Origin: an uncultured Bacilli bacterium
Lineage (GTDB): Bacteria > Bacillota_I > Bacilli_A > RF39 > UBA660
Direction of reading: 5' to 3'
DNA length: 42,483 bases
Assembly (NCBI GenBank): GCA_944355355.1
Contig: CALVQE010000006.1
Span: 1 to 42,483, forward strand
A program made the translations under genes and the position numbers. This document shows, piece by piece, positions 1-7,647 of the stretch. Within the stretch, counting starts at the first letter, position 1, and each line of letters opens with the position of its first letter. Below the pieces are notes generated by a model. The model saw only the letters and a list, made by a program, of their open reading frames with translations, had not been told where the DNA came from and did no database searches.

Positions 1-1320
1 TTTAATATAATTATCTAAAGAATCATTGCGAGCTCCAGGTCTAGCCGCAGACAAAGTATCCGCAATCTGTACCAAGACAGATATAGCACTTTCCTGTGGA
101 GCATCTCCATGATGAGAAGCAATAGCATTAATTACAACTTCATCTTCATGAAAACGTCTAGCAATATCCATACCAATCTCAACATGACTACCTTCAACCT
201 CAAAATCAATAGCTTTACCAATATCATGTAATAAACCAGCCCGTTTAGCTAAAACAATATTTTCTCCAAGCTCAGCAGCCATTAAACCACATAACTCTCC
301 AACTTCCATAGAATGCTTCAACGCATTTTGGCCATAACTCGTTCGAAAATTAAGTTTACCAATTAAATGAACAAGTTCAGGATCAACCTTTGTAATACCA
401 AGCTTATAACAAGCATCATTACCTAACTCAGTAATCTTATTATTCATATCTTGACAAACACGATCATAAACCTCTTCAATACGTGAAGGATGAATTCTAC
501 CATCCTTAATCAATGTCTCAATTGTTATTCGAGCAATTTCTCTTCGCAAAGGATCAAAAGATGAAATAACAATCGTCTCAGGTGTATCATCAATAATCAA
601 ATCCACCCCAGTAACCGCTTCAATAGTTCGTATATTTCTTCCTTCACGCCCAATCAAACGGCCCTTCATATCATCATTTGGCAAACTAATCGTACTAACA
701 GTCTGTTCCGTTGCCACATCCTCAGAATAACGTTGCATACTCTCAATAATAATGCCCTTTGCTTTTTCAGCAGCATTCAACCTAGCCTCACGTTCTTTTT
801 CTTTAACAAAATCAGCGATTTCTCTAGCCATCTCCTCTTCACAACGTTTCATGATAAGATCATGCGCTTTTTCTTTACTAAACTTAGCAATACTTTCTAA
901 ACGCACCATCTCTTCCTTCAATAACTCATCCATCTTTTCATCTTTAGCTTGTATTTCTTTTTGTTTCACTAATAAATTTTGTTCCTTTTCATCCAAGGAC
1001 AACTCTCTTTTTTGAAGAATCTCATCTCGTTTATCCAAGCTATTTTCTCGTTGTAATAATCGATTTTCATTCGCATTTAACTCTTCTTTTTTCTCTTTGA
1101 TTGCTCTATCCGCTTCTTGTTTTAAACGATATCCTTCCTCCTTAATCTCTAAAAGACGATCCCTTTTCTGCTTTTCAGCTTCCTTTCTCGCGTCTTCAAT
1201 TAATTTACTAGCTTGTTTTGATATACTATTACCTTTAAAATAAAAGAATAGCATCGTAAAACCTATACCAAAAACGATACCAACTAATATGAGTAAGATG
1301 GACCAAAAATTTGGTTCCAT
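1..1320 (-). CDS. rny: Ribonuclease Y, partial (3' end outside the window)
   Basis: Endoribonuclease that starts mRNA decay in Firmicutes, anchored to the inner face of the membrane. The 440 codons present begin with ATG at 1320, preceded by GAGGAG at a 6-nt spacing. Visible in order: an N-terminal membrane segment (about residues 6-28), a long charged coiled coil (about 35-190), a KH RNA-binding domain with GRLIGREGRN (about residue 220), and an HD phosphohydrolase domain with HSMEVGE (about 334) and LLHDIGKA (about 362). Family members are about 520 residues, so roughly 80 C-terminal residues lie beyond position 1. It follows recA and a surface-protein gene, as rny follows recA in Bacillus, and has its own promoter just upstream. 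Identification is secure. Confidence 0.97.
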   Translation of the reverse strand, partial: MEPNFWSILLILVGIVFGIGFTMLFFYFKGNSISKQASKLIEDARKEAEKQKRDRLLEIKEEGYRLKQEADRAIKEKKEELNANENRLLQRENSLDKRDEILQKRELSLDEKEQNLLVKQKEIQAKDEKMDELLKEEMVRLESIAKFSKEKAHDLIMKRCEEEMAREIADFVKEKEREARLNAAEKAKGIIIESMQRYSEDVATEQTVSTISLPNDDMKGRLIGREGRNIRTIEAVTGVDLIIDDTPETIVISSFDPLRREIARITIETLIKDGRIHPSRIEEVYDRVCQDMNNKITELGNDACYKLGITKVDPELVHLIGKLNFRTSYGQNALKHSMEVGELCGLMAAELGENIVLAKRAGLLHDIGKAIDFEVEGSHVEIGMDIARRFHEDEVVINAIASHHGDAPQESAISVLVQIADTLSAARPGARNDSLDNYIK

Positions 1321-1382
1321 AACATTCTCCTCACTATTATTTATAGAAAATTAATAAAAATACTATTAAAATCTATACCCCA

Positions 1383-1411
1383 ATTATATAAGAGATTTCC
1401 CTATTTTACAA
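1383..1411 (-). promoter_or_regulatory. Sigma-A type promoter of rny
   Basis: On the minus strand, -35 TTGTAA (1411-1406) and -10 TATAAT (1388-1383) are separated by exactly 17 bases. The predicted start of transcription is near 1376, giving a leader of about 55 nt to the rny ATG. It lies downstream of two terminators, so rny is probably transcribed independently of the surface-protein gene. Confidence 0.75.
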
Positions 1412-1424
1412 GAGTTAATCACCT

Positions 1425-1457
1425 AAAAGAAAAAGCACGGACATTACCATCCGTACT
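1425..1457 (-). terminator. Intrinsic terminator, second of a tandem pair
   Basis: On the minus strand AGTACGGA (1457-1450) pairs with TCCGTGCT (1441-1434) through 8 bp including one G-U pair, followed by TTTTCTTTT. It lies about 80 nt after the surface-protein stop codon and before the rny promoter. Confidence 0.8.
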
Positions 1458-1490
1458 ACAATTTTATCATATATTATCGGTCGTAAAATC

Positions 1491-1517
1491 AAAAAAAGTC
1501 TAGCAATTAAGCTAAAC
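1491..1517 (-). terminator. Intrinsic terminator after the surface-protein gene
   Basis: On the minus strand GTTTAGC (1517-1511) pairs with GCTAGAC (1504-1498), with one G-U pair and a 6-nt loop, followed by seven T residues. With the second hairpin at 1425-1457 it forms a double terminator that insulates rny from the upstream gene. Confidence 0.8.
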
Positions 1518-1539
1518 TCTTATAATTCGACTGATAATA

Positions 1540-2868
1540 TCAATTCCCCGATAACCGATAAGGATTAGAAGCAGTCCCATCACCACTTGAAAGAGCACCG
1601 CCTTTAATATTAACCACTGGTTTCACACCTCTTGATTGTCCAATTATTCCAATACCCCCTGAGTCTCCTTGGGAATTTATAAGCATCATATATGCAGTCC
1701 CGCTATAACTATTTGGAGTCATAGTAAAATAACTATTACCAGTATACAAATAATAATTTGTATTATCATGTATATTAGCACCAGCAACATAAGATTCATC
1801 TGTTGTAACAAGTCCGATCGGATAACTTAAATCGCCATTGCCTGTGACTTCATCATCTACAGTAAATCGATCATTTTGGTTTGAACATGTAAGATACACA
1901 TCCCTTGAGCTGTACCATCTATAATAGGTCGTATCAGTTCCTATTCCCGTTCCACTAAAAACACTTCGATCATTACAAAATAAGGTATCACTGATATAAC
2001 TTGATAAGCCTTTATCTTCAATATTTGTTTTATACCAATTATCTAAATAGGTTTTAATGGTACTAGCATTCGTATTGGCATGGGTATCTTCATAGGTGCT
2101 AGCACCTAATGTTCCATACATATAACCTACATACGCATTATTATCATAATAAAAATTATAGGCACTTGTTCCAACTTGACGATCTTCACTAGACTCACCA
2201 TTAGCGTGGGCACTTGTTCCATCATAGATGATTCTTATAGAACCATCGCCATTGATACGGATGATTCGCCAATAATAATCACCAAATTTAACATAGTTAT
2301 TAGTAACATTACCACGATAGTAATAACTTGTCCCATAATCGTCTGGGGCACTACATAAGTAGCCATTCTCGCTTTCTTCACCTGTTACTTGAATCATTCC
2401 ATCGTCATTTACAGTTGGACAACCTTCAGTATCTACATCTGCAATAATACTACATTGAATGGAATCAGCACCATACTTACTGACACACTCATCATAAGGT
2501 GTACTCTCTTTAAAATACAAAGTACACTTTGTATGTGTCGTTGTTAAATTCTGAACCTCTAGACTCCAATCATCCATATTTAATAATGGTGTTGCTCCAT
2601 TCGTACAACTAGATTTTTCTGTATCTAATACATAGCCACTATCTTTTGAGGGCATCGTCTTACTTATGACATCATCTACATAAAAGGCAAAATATAAATC
2701 TCCTGGATCTTCAACTGTTCCATTAATAACATTAAAGTTTTGATCTTGTTCATATATAGCAAAACTACTATAAAGATATACTCCTGTAATTAACAGGATA
2801 CAACAAACTGTAAAGATTAGGATTCCAACCTTCTTATTATCTCTTTCTTTAAACTTTTCTAACTTCAT
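1540..2868 (-). CDS. Membrane-anchored surface protein, poly-G promoter
   Basis: Uncharacterised secreted protein of 442 residues. ATG at 2868 is chosen because GGTGA lies 7 nt upstream and AGGAGG slightly further; the longer open frame to 2928 would start with a TTG inside the -35 box. The N-terminus is positively charged (MKLEKFKERDNKK) followed by one hydrophobic segment (about residues 14-36) and a long extracellular part with several cysteines. The C-terminal half contains YYWRIIRINGDGSIRIIYDG (about residues 200-220) and ends with SGDGTASNP. The same features occur in the protein at 16114-17223, so the two are paralogues. The layout resembles DUF6273-type surface domains common in gut Firmicutes, but that assignment is from memory. 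It sits between recA and rny and ends in tandem terminators. Expression is probably switched by the poly-G promoter. Confidence 0.8.
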   Translation of the reverse strand: MKLEKFKERDNKKVGILIFTVCCILLITGVYLYSSFAIYEQDQNFNVINGTVEDPGDLYFAFYVDDVISKTMPSKDSGYVLDTEKSSCTNGATPLLNMDDWSLEVQNLTTTHTKCTLYFKESTPYDECVSKYGADSIQCSIIADVDTEGCPTVNDDGMIQVTGEESENGYLCSAPDDYGTSYYYRGNVTNNYVKFGDYYWRIIRINGDGSIRIIYDGTSAHANGESSEDRQVGTSAYNFYYDNNAYVGYMYGTLGASTYEDTHANTNASTIKTYLDNWYKTNIEDKGLSSYISDTLFCNDRSVFSGTGIGTDTTYYRWYSSRDVYLTCSNQNDRFTVDDEVTGNGDLSYPIGLVTTDESYVAGANIHDNTNYYLYTGNSYFTMTPNSYSGTAYMMLINSQGDSGGIGIIGQSRGVKPVVNIKGGALSSGDGTASNPYRLSGN

Positions 2869-2896
2869 ATAAAAATCACCATAGCCTCCTATGATG

Positions 2897-2928
2897 ATTA
2901 TACATGAATACCCCCCCCCCGTTGTCAA
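2897..2928 (-). promoter_or_regulatory. Candidate phase-variable promoter with poly-G spacer
   Basis: On the minus strand a perfect -35 TTGACA (2928-2923) and a perfect -10 TATAAT (2902-2897) are separated by 20 bases, ten of which are an uninterrupted G run (2920-2911). Optimal spacing is 17, which would need seven G residues. Slipped-strand changes in such tracts are known to tune promoter strength, for example at Neisseria porA. The predicted transcription start is at or next to AGGAGG, giving a leader of about 20 nt. Confidence 0.8.
2911..2920 (-). repeat. Homopolymeric (G)10 tract
   Basis: Ten consecutive C residues on the plus strand, read as G on the transcribed strand, in a genome that is otherwise strongly AT-rich. 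No other G or C run of comparable length was seen in the window. It lies between two consensus promoter boxes. Confidence 0.95.
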
Positions 2929-2968
2929 TTTACATTTTTTTGACAGCTAATGTTTGTAAAGTTAAGCT

Positions 2969-4003
2969 CTATTCATCTTTTACCTTCTCTTCCTCTTCCA
3001 CTTTAAAACCATAATGTTTACGTACTTGATTTTCAATCTCTTTCATCAAAGCTTTATTTTCTCTTAAGGTAGCCTTAACATTTTCCTTACCTTGACCAAT
3101 CTTCTCGCCTTTATAAGCATACCAAGCTCCAGATTTATCTAAAATATTTAAATCAGATGCAATATCAATAACTTCACCTTCTCGAGACACACCTTCGCCA
3201 TACATAATATCAACAGTTGCTGTCTTAAATGGTGGAGCTACCTTATTTTTAACTACTTTAATATTTGTCTTATTTCCTAAAATTTGATCTCCAACTTTAA
3301 TTTGTTCTCCTCTACGAACATCAAGACGAATAGTCGCATAAAATTTTAAAGCCCTTCCTCCCGGAGTCGTCTCAGGATTACCAAACATAACCCCAACCTT
3401 CTCACGCAACTGATTAATAAAAATAGCCGTAGTCTTCGTCTTATTAATAGTACCAGATAACTTTCTTAAAGCTTGACTCATCAATCTTGCTTGTAAGCCA
3501 ACATGAGAATCTCCCATATCCCCTTCAATTTCAGCTCTAGGAACTAAAGCAGCAACAGAGTCAACAACAATAATATTTACAGCCTCACTGCGCACTAAAG
3601 CCTCACAAATTTCCAAAGCTTGTTCTCCAGTATCGGGTTGAGATAACAAAAGTTCATTAATATCAACACCCAAATTTTTTGCATAAACTGGATCTAAAGC
3701 ATGCTCAGCATCAATAAATGCTGCTCTTCCTCCTTCTTTTTGAACTTCAGCAATAGCCTGAAGAGCAAAAGTTGTTTTACCAGAAGATTCAGGACCATAA
3801 ATTTCAATAATTCTTCCTTTAGGATAACCACCAACACCCAAAGCAATATCAAGTGCTAAAGACCCACTAGAAGTAACATCAATCTCCATATGTTCTTTAG
3901 CTCCAAGCTTCATAATAGCTCCTTTACCAAACTGTTTTTCTATATCAGCCAAAACTTGTTCTAAGGCCTTATCTTTATCTTTAACATCTTTTGTTGTTTT
4001 CAT
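2969..4003 (-). CDS. recA: Recombinase RecA
   Basis: ATP-dependent strand-exchange protein for homologous recombination and SOS induction. About 344 residues, the family's usual length. Walker [10 protein letters not shown], Walker [12 protein letters not shown], the L2 region around [20 protein letters not shown], and an acidic C-terminus (EEEEKVKDE) are all present. Three in-frame starts compete: GTG at 4018, ATG at 4009 and ATG at 4003. The last is chosen because GTGAG lies 10 nt before it; 4009 is almost as good. It follows pgsA as in Bacillus, but without the usual cinA. It has its own promoter with a LexA-type box, so SOS control is expected. Confidence 0.97.
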   Translation of the reverse strand: MKTTKDVKDKDKALEQVLADIEKQFGKGAIMKLGAKEHMEIDVTSSGSLALDIALGVGGYPKGRIIEIYGPESSGKTTFALQAIAEVQKEGGRAAFIDAEHALDPVYAKNLGVDINELLLSQPDTGEQALEICEALVRSEAVNIIVVDSVAALVPRAEIEGDMGDSHVGLQARLMSQALRKLSGTINKTKTTAIFINQLREKVGVMFGNPETTPGGRALKFYATIRLDVRRGEQIKVGDQILGNKTNIKVVKNKVAPPFKTATVDIMYGEGVSREGEVIDIASDLNILDKSGAWYAYKGEKIGQGKENVKATLRENKALMKEIENQVRKHYGFKVEEEEKVKDE

Positions 4004-4029
4004 AAACATAAATCTCACTTTCTGATTTA

Positions 4030-4058
4030 ATTGTACCCCAATTTAATCATCTTGTCAA
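4030..4058 (-). promoter_or_regulatory. recA promoter
   Basis: Minus-strand -35 TTGACA (4058-4053), 17-base spacer, -10 TACAAT (4035-4030). The predicted start of transcription is near 4023, leaving a short leader before recA. Confidence 0.85.
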
Positions 4059-4066
4059 CAACAAAT

Positions 4067-4080
4067 CGAACATTTGTTTT
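4067..4080 (-). promoter_or_regulatory. LexA/DinR-type SOS box upstream of recA
   Basis: The plus strand reads CGAACATTTGTTTT, matching the Gram-positive SOS box pattern CGAAC-N4-GTTYG at all but the last two bases. It lies 8 bp upstream of the recA -35 box, where LexA could block polymerase. The regulator itself is not in the window. Confidence 0.7.
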
Positions 4081-4165
4081 GGATAGTATTTTCGTGCTAA
4101 TTTTGAAATTTAGCTAAGCCAATTTTGAGAGTTAGCATCAAAAACAACACCAAAATAAAAAAATA

Positions 4166-4765
4166 TCAGAATTTCCAATCCAATATTTTTTCTTTCCATT
4201 CTAAATAATAAATAATAGCCGAAGCCACTGAAAGCACAGTCGCGATATCAATTAATATTTCAGCCATATATATACCCCATATTTCAAAAGGTAAATTATA
4301 GAACAATAATAAAGATACGCCCACAAGCATAAAGATTGTTTTTATTTTACCCCACTTATTTGCTTTAATAATAACTTTCTTACTCGCAGCACCTACTCTT
4401 AAAGCATCAATACAAATATCTCTAGTCACAATAATAACAGGTACAACAATACTAATAAAACCTTGATAGGCTAAAACAATCAAAACACCATTAACTAAAA
4501 TTTTATCCGCAATCGCATCCATAATTGCCCCAAAATCTGAAACCTTTTTTTCCTTACGAGCAATTTGACCATCTAAATAATCTGTAACTGCTGCAATAAC
4601 AAACAAAAAGCCAGCAATCAAATATTTCGTATCCACAACTACTTTACCCATAACCATAAAAGTTGAGAAAGTAATCCCTAAATCTTGCCAAGGAAAAAGT
4701 AATAAAACTAAAATAATCACAGCAAGAACAATTCTGCTCAACGTAAGCTTATTTGCTAAATTCAT
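4166..4765 (-). CDS. pgsA: CDP-diacylglycerol-glycerol-3-phosphate phosphatidyltransferase
   Basis: Membrane enzyme that makes phosphatidylglycerophosphate, the committed step to phosphatidylglycerol. The 199-residue protein has the CDP-alcohol phosphatidyltransferase signature: DYLDGQIARKEKKVSDFGAI and the following MDAIADK fit D-x2-DG-x2-AR-x8-G-x3-D-x3-D. Several hydrophobic segments span the rest. ATG at 4765 is chosen because AGGAG lies 7 nt upstream; the ATG at 4771 would be only about 2 nt from it. It is 15 nt downstream of rodZ, the usual Firmicute order, and the two are probably cotranscribed. Confidence 0.95.
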   Translation of the reverse strand: MNLANKLTLSRIVLAVIILVLLLFPWQDLGITFSTFMVMGKVVVDTKYLIAGFLFVIAAVTDYLDGQIARKEKKVSDFGAIMDAIADKILVNGVLIVLAYQGFISIVVPVIIVTRDICIDALRVGAASKKVIIKANKWGKIKTIFMLVGVSLLLFYNLPFEIWGIYMAEILIDIATVLSVASAIIYYLEWKEKILDWKF

Positions 4766-4780
4766 CAACATACTCCTAAC

Positions 4781-5251
4781 TTAATTCACATGTTCAAAAA
4801 CACTAGTCGTAACACTCGACACTGAAATCTGGCGCACACTCCAAACAACAACTACAATTGCAAGCAAGATAAGAATACTATAGATAAGAACATAATATTT
4901 TGTCGGATACTTGCGCATAGGTCTTGTATATGGAGAAACAACTTTTTCAGTTGTTTTTTCTTTATTTTGCTCTTCAACTTTTTTCTCAATCTCTTTCAAA
5001 GGAATCTTAGAAGTGTATTCAAACAAATACTCATTAAAATCATCAATTAAAGCAGTTACATTAAGTCCTAAATATTTAGCATAACTAGCAATGTAATCCT
5101 TTAATTCATAAATATCCTTAAAGCATCCCATACTACCTTCCTCAATATTCTCTAAAATAACCTCTTTAATATTCAAATCTTTCGAAGCTTCAGCTAAACT
5201 AACCCCCGAAGACACTCTAGCTTCTTTTAACGTTTGACCAATTTCAAACAA
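4781..5251 (-). CDS. rodZ: RodZ-like helix-turn-helix membrane protein
   Basis: Links the MreB cell-shape system to the membrane. The N-terminus (residues about 4-70) is a RodZ-type helix-turn-helix (GQTLKEARVSSGVSLAEAS, then LNIKEVILENIEEG), followed by a charged linker and one transmembrane segment (about 123-143) with a short outer tail. At 156 residues it is shorter than E. coli RodZ, like the short Firmicute forms. The start codon is TTG at 5251, supported by AAAGGAG about 9 nt upstream; there is no nearby ATG. It lies immediately downstream of rnpB and upstream of pgsA, the Firmicute rodZ-pgsA arrangement. Confidence 0.9.
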   Translation of the reverse strand: MFEIGQTLKEARVSSGVSLAEASKDLNIKEVILENIEEGSMGCFKDIYELKDYIASYAKYLGLNVTALIDDFNEYLFEYTSKIPLKEIEKKVEEQNKEKTTEKVVSPYTRPMRKYPTKYYVLIYSILILLAIVVVVWSVRQISVSSVTTSVFEHVN

Positions 5252-5280
5252 AGCTACTCACTCCTTTAAAATAAAAAAAT

Positions 5281-5617
5281 AATAACTTATAAGCCTTGTT
5301 CTGTACGTCTTAGACGCGACAAATATTTATCTACCATCACTGGTCTGCTCTATCATTCATTTCTTAAGAGCAGCTCCCCTACCATAATTTGGGTTTCTCA
5401 CTTGCGGGGTTTACCACGTTCCACTTCCAAGGTTTCCCTTTTCTTCGTCACTTTGGCACTTTTATATCTACTAAAACCATTTAAGGTTTCCTCGAAGCCG
5501 TTAGAGATTTACTCTACCTTAGGTTATTTTTTCCCTAAGCGCAAACACTACAACCATCTCAGGCTGTGTGAGCAAGGACTTTCCTCTACATAGTATATAT
5601 GCAGCATTTGTCTAGTT
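5281..5617 (-). ncRNA. rnpB: RNase P RNA, class B (Firmicute type)
   Basis: Catalytic RNA of RNase P, which matures tRNA 5' ends. The minus strand carries the conserved GAGGAAAGTCC block near the 5' end and ACAGAACAAGGCTTA near the 3' end, with total length and internal landmarks as in class B RNAs. The ends can pair as helix P1 (AATAACT near 5620 with AGTTATT near 5281), followed by a T-rich tail that may terminate transcription. The 5' end falls on the gpsB stop codon. Exact ends are uncertain by about 10 nt. The gpsB-rnpB adjacency is known in Bacillus. Confidence 0.93.
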
Positions 5618-5944
5618 ATTATTATATTTTCCATAAACAAACTTTTCAAGTTGACTAATTCTCCGTAACAAATCAACATTGCTAACTCCAGAATCACTAC
5701 TTGAAGATTCTTGACTCTCAAGCTCAGTTTCCAACTGTCTAATCTGTTGCTTTAGACTAGCATTTTCCTCTCTAAGCTTTTGATATTCCTTTTCATATCC
5801 CCTTACAATTCTTATAAATTCAGAATAATCTTTAATAATAATATCTAAAAAATTATCCACTTCTTGAGGGCGATATCCACGAGCATCAATCTTAAATTCC
5901 TTCTCATAAATTGCTTCTGGACTCAAAACGATTTTATCATTCAT
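5612..5944 (-). CDS. gpsB: Cell-division protein GpsB (DivIVA family)
   Basis: Adaptor that couples penicillin-binding proteins to the division site. The 110-residue protein has the DivIVA/GpsB N-terminal domain (FKIDARGYRPQEVDNFLD, about residues 17-34) followed by a coiled coil (about 55-85) and a Ser-rich linker. ATG at 5944 is chosen because GAGGA lies 10 nt upstream; the GTG at 5953 is too close to it. The last three codons (Asn-Asn-Asn) and the stop overlap the 5' end of rnpB. A good promoter lies just upstream. Confidence 0.93.
   Translation of the reverse strand: MNDKIVLSPEAIYEKEFKIDARGYRPQEVDNFLDIIIKDYSEFIRIVRGYEKEYQKLREENASLKQQIRQLETELESQESSSSDSGVSNVDLLRRISQLEKFVYGKYNNN
5621..5649 (-). 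promoter_or_regulatory. Candidate rnpB promoter inside gpsB
   Basis: Minus-strand -35 TTGAAA (5649-5644) and a perfect -10 TATAAT (5626-5621) with a 17-base spacer, lying within the last codons of gpsB. Transcription would start near 5614, at the 5' end of RNase P RNA. In AT-rich DNA such matches can arise by chance, but the spacing and position fit. Confidence 0.6.
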
Positions 5945-5965
5945 TCTGCTCACTTCCTCACCATA

Positions 5966-5994
5966 ATTTTATCAACAGAATGACCCCTTGTCAA
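5966..5994 (-). promoter_or_regulatory. gpsB promoter
   Basis: Minus-strand -35 TTGACA (5994-5989), 17-base spacer, -10 TAAAAT (5971-5966), about 20 nt before the gpsB start codon. Confidence 0.75.
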
Positions 5995-6035
5995 TTACAT
6001 CAAGTAATTTTAAACTGCCATTTTTTGTCTAAAAG

Positions 6036-6815
6036 CTACTTCTTTATAACATGCAAAGTCCTAGCATATCCTACTTGAGAAGGAGAGTCAGTTGCTTGTG
6101 TCGGATAAAAAGAATCTAATAAAACAGGTTTAGAATGCATCTCACTACCTACACTAAAAGAAATCGAAGAACCCGTATGTTTTTCCACAAAAGAAAGCTC
6201 TTCCAAAATTCTTTTTCCTTTTTCCATTTCAAGTAACTCTCGAAGCATCTTAGCCTTATTTAAAGAATTAAATAAATAAACAGTACAAAGCTGCTTTTCA
6301 AAAGGACAAAAAAGAATACCAGGATACTTTCCAACAATCACTTGACCATCTACCCGCAAACGCATAATCACACTCTCAGGCAAAACAAAATCATGTCCGA
6401 TTTTTTTTCCTATCACTGAATTAACTAATCCACTACCAGCTGAACGATAAAAAAAATCCCGATTGAAACGATAAAAATCCCATTTTTCAGATTCTGACTG
6501 TTTAAGATCACTAACAAAGCTTCTCATATCATCAATACGCGTCTCTGTAACAGTAGGCACATAAAAAACTGGAAGATCCTTACTACCATAGCATACACCC
6601 CTTAACACAGCATCCAAACATTGCCGAGTACCAAAACAAACCAAAAAATCGCTAAAAAACGTAGCTTTATAAGCTCTGGCCTGACACTCCTTTATACTTG
6701 AACATACGAAAATGTCCTCACAAAGATCTTCGGGCCAAAACTTTTGTAATGTATAATACTGTTCTATTTCAGGTTGATTCGACCCACGATGCGCAATAAT
6801 TGTAAAATGTTTCAT
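6036..6815 (-). CDS. Unknown protein resembling a degenerate diacylglycerol-kinase domain
   Basis: Not confidently recognised. The order of segments resembles the diacylglycerol/sphingosine kinase fold: an N-terminal strand TIIAHRGSNQPE, then FLVCFGTRQCLDAVLRGV where that family has GGDGT-x-NEV, then LPVFYVPT where it has a glycine-rich GTxND loop, then FFYRSAGSGLVNSVI resembling its NxAGxG segment. The catalytic GGDGT is missing, so if related it is probably inactive or altered. 259 residues with no signal peptide or membrane segment. ATG at 6815 has GGAGG 7 nt upstream. It follows a 35-residue ORF by 21 nt and precedes gpsB. The family assignment is inference from motif layout only. Confidence 0.6.
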   Translation of the reverse strand: MKHFTIIAHRGSNQPEIEQYYTLQKFWPEDLCEDIFVCSSIKECQARAYKATFFSDFLVCFGTRQCLDAVLRGVCYGSKDLPVFYVPTVTETRIDDMRSFVSDLKQSESEKWDFYRFNRDFFYRSAGSGLVNSVIGKKIGHDFVLPESVIMRLRVDGQVIVGKYPGILFCPFEKQLCTVYLFNSLNKAKMLRELLEMEKGKRILEELSFVEKHTGSSISFSVGSEMHSKPVLLDSFYPTQATDSPSQVGYARTLHVIKK

Positions 6816-6836
6816 AAATTAACCTCCACCTGCGAA

Positions 6837-6944
6837 TTACAGTTTACTACAAAATAAAGACTTTTGTAAAGCCAACATTGCAATTTGAACATCCAAAGTA
6901 TCTAACTCCTCAAGCATTTTATTTAATAAAGTATCACAAGACAT
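6837..6944 (-). CDS. Small ORF, 35 residues, unknown
   Basis: ATG at 6944 is preceded by AAGGAGAGGA about 10 nt upstream. The product is 35 residues, mostly helical and leucine-rich (LLNKMLEELDTLDVQIAMLA), with two cysteines. It ends 21 nt before the next gene on the same strand, suggesting cotranscription. The longer open frame to 7022 starts without a good ribosome site. No family recognised; it could be a leader peptide or spurious. Confidence 0.4.
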   Translation of the reverse strand: MSCDTLLNKMLEELDTLDVQIAMLALQKSLFCSKL

Positions 6945-7037
6945 AATTATAATTTCCTCTCCTTCTAAAAAGATTGTACATTTTTTCAGAAAAAAGAAAA
7001 GAAATTCGACAATATCTGTCAATGATTTTACCGAGTA

Positions 7038-7066
7038 TTTTCAAAAAAAGAAAAATATAGTATAAT
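7038..7066 (+). promoter_or_regulatory. recU-ponA promoter
   Basis: A perfect -10 TATAAT (7061-7066) with a weak -35 TTTTCA (7038-7043) at a 17-base spacing, about 16 nt before the recU start codon. Confidence 0.6.
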
Positions 7067-7082
7067 GAAAGAGGTGTGATTT

Positions 7083-7646
7083 ATGGAATATCCAAACAAA
7101 ATAAAAAAAGCAACAGTAAAAACCATAAACTATAGTAATCGTGGAATGAACTTAGAACATCTAATCAATGAAACCAACGACTACTATGTAGAAAAAGACC
7201 TAGCTTTAATCTATAAAAAGCCAACACCTATTGGTATTAGTGAGGCCGTCTACACCGAACATGGTCGAATCATTAAAAACGGATACTTCAAAGCACCATC
7301 AACCTTAGATTACAATGGACTTTATAAAGGAAAATATATTGAATTTGAAGCAAAAGAAACTCAAAATAAAACAGCATTTCCATTAGCAAATTTTCATGAA
7401 CATCAAATAAAATACATCAAAAAAGTTATCGAACATGGTGGCATTTGTTTTATTCTAATAAAAATGAACAACCTAGTTTACTTATTAAAAGGAACAGACT
7501 TTATAAATTTTATTGAAAACAATACTCGCAAAAGTATACCATATGAATATTTACAAAAATATGGTAAAATGATAAAAGAAAGTTTTAATCCTTCTTTAGA
7601 TTATCTAAAGATTGTCGATGAAATTTATTTAAAAGGAGAAGCGTGA
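7083..7646 (+). CDS. recU: Holliday junction resolvase RecU
   Basis: Structure-specific nuclease that resolves Holliday junctions in Firmicutes. The 187-residue protein has the family's SNRGMNLEHLIN motif near residue 18 and the catalytic core KYIEFEAKETQNKTAF with the conserved NFHEHQIKYI that follows (about residues 82-115). The N-terminal extension is short. AGAGGTG precedes the ATG. The stop is one base before the ponA start, the classic recU-ponA pair. Confidence 0.95.
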   Translation: MEYPNKIKKATVKTINYSNRGMNLEHLINETNDYYVEKDLALIYKKPTPIGISEAVYTEHGRIIKNGYFKAPSTLDYNGLYKGKYIEFEAKETQNKTAFPLANFHEHQIKYIKKVIEHGGICFILIKMNNLVYLLKGTDFINFIENNTRKSIPYEYLQKYGKMIKESFNPSLDYLKIVDEIYLKGEA

Positions 7647-7647
7647 T

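Noticed and set aside
2869-2928. Extra 20 N-terminal residues for the surface protein, starting at a TTG
   Set aside because: The TTG is the first half of the consensus -35 box and the segment reads through the poly-G tract, the -10 box and the ribosome site; ATG at 2868 has a proper ribosome site.
4081-4165. Terminator between pgsA and recA
   Set aside because: Several short GCTAA/TTAGC pairings exist, but none forms a strong stem followed by a T run.
5402-5593. Plus-strand ORF of 63 codons
   Set aside because: It lies entirely within RNase P RNA on the opposite strand; no ribosome site.
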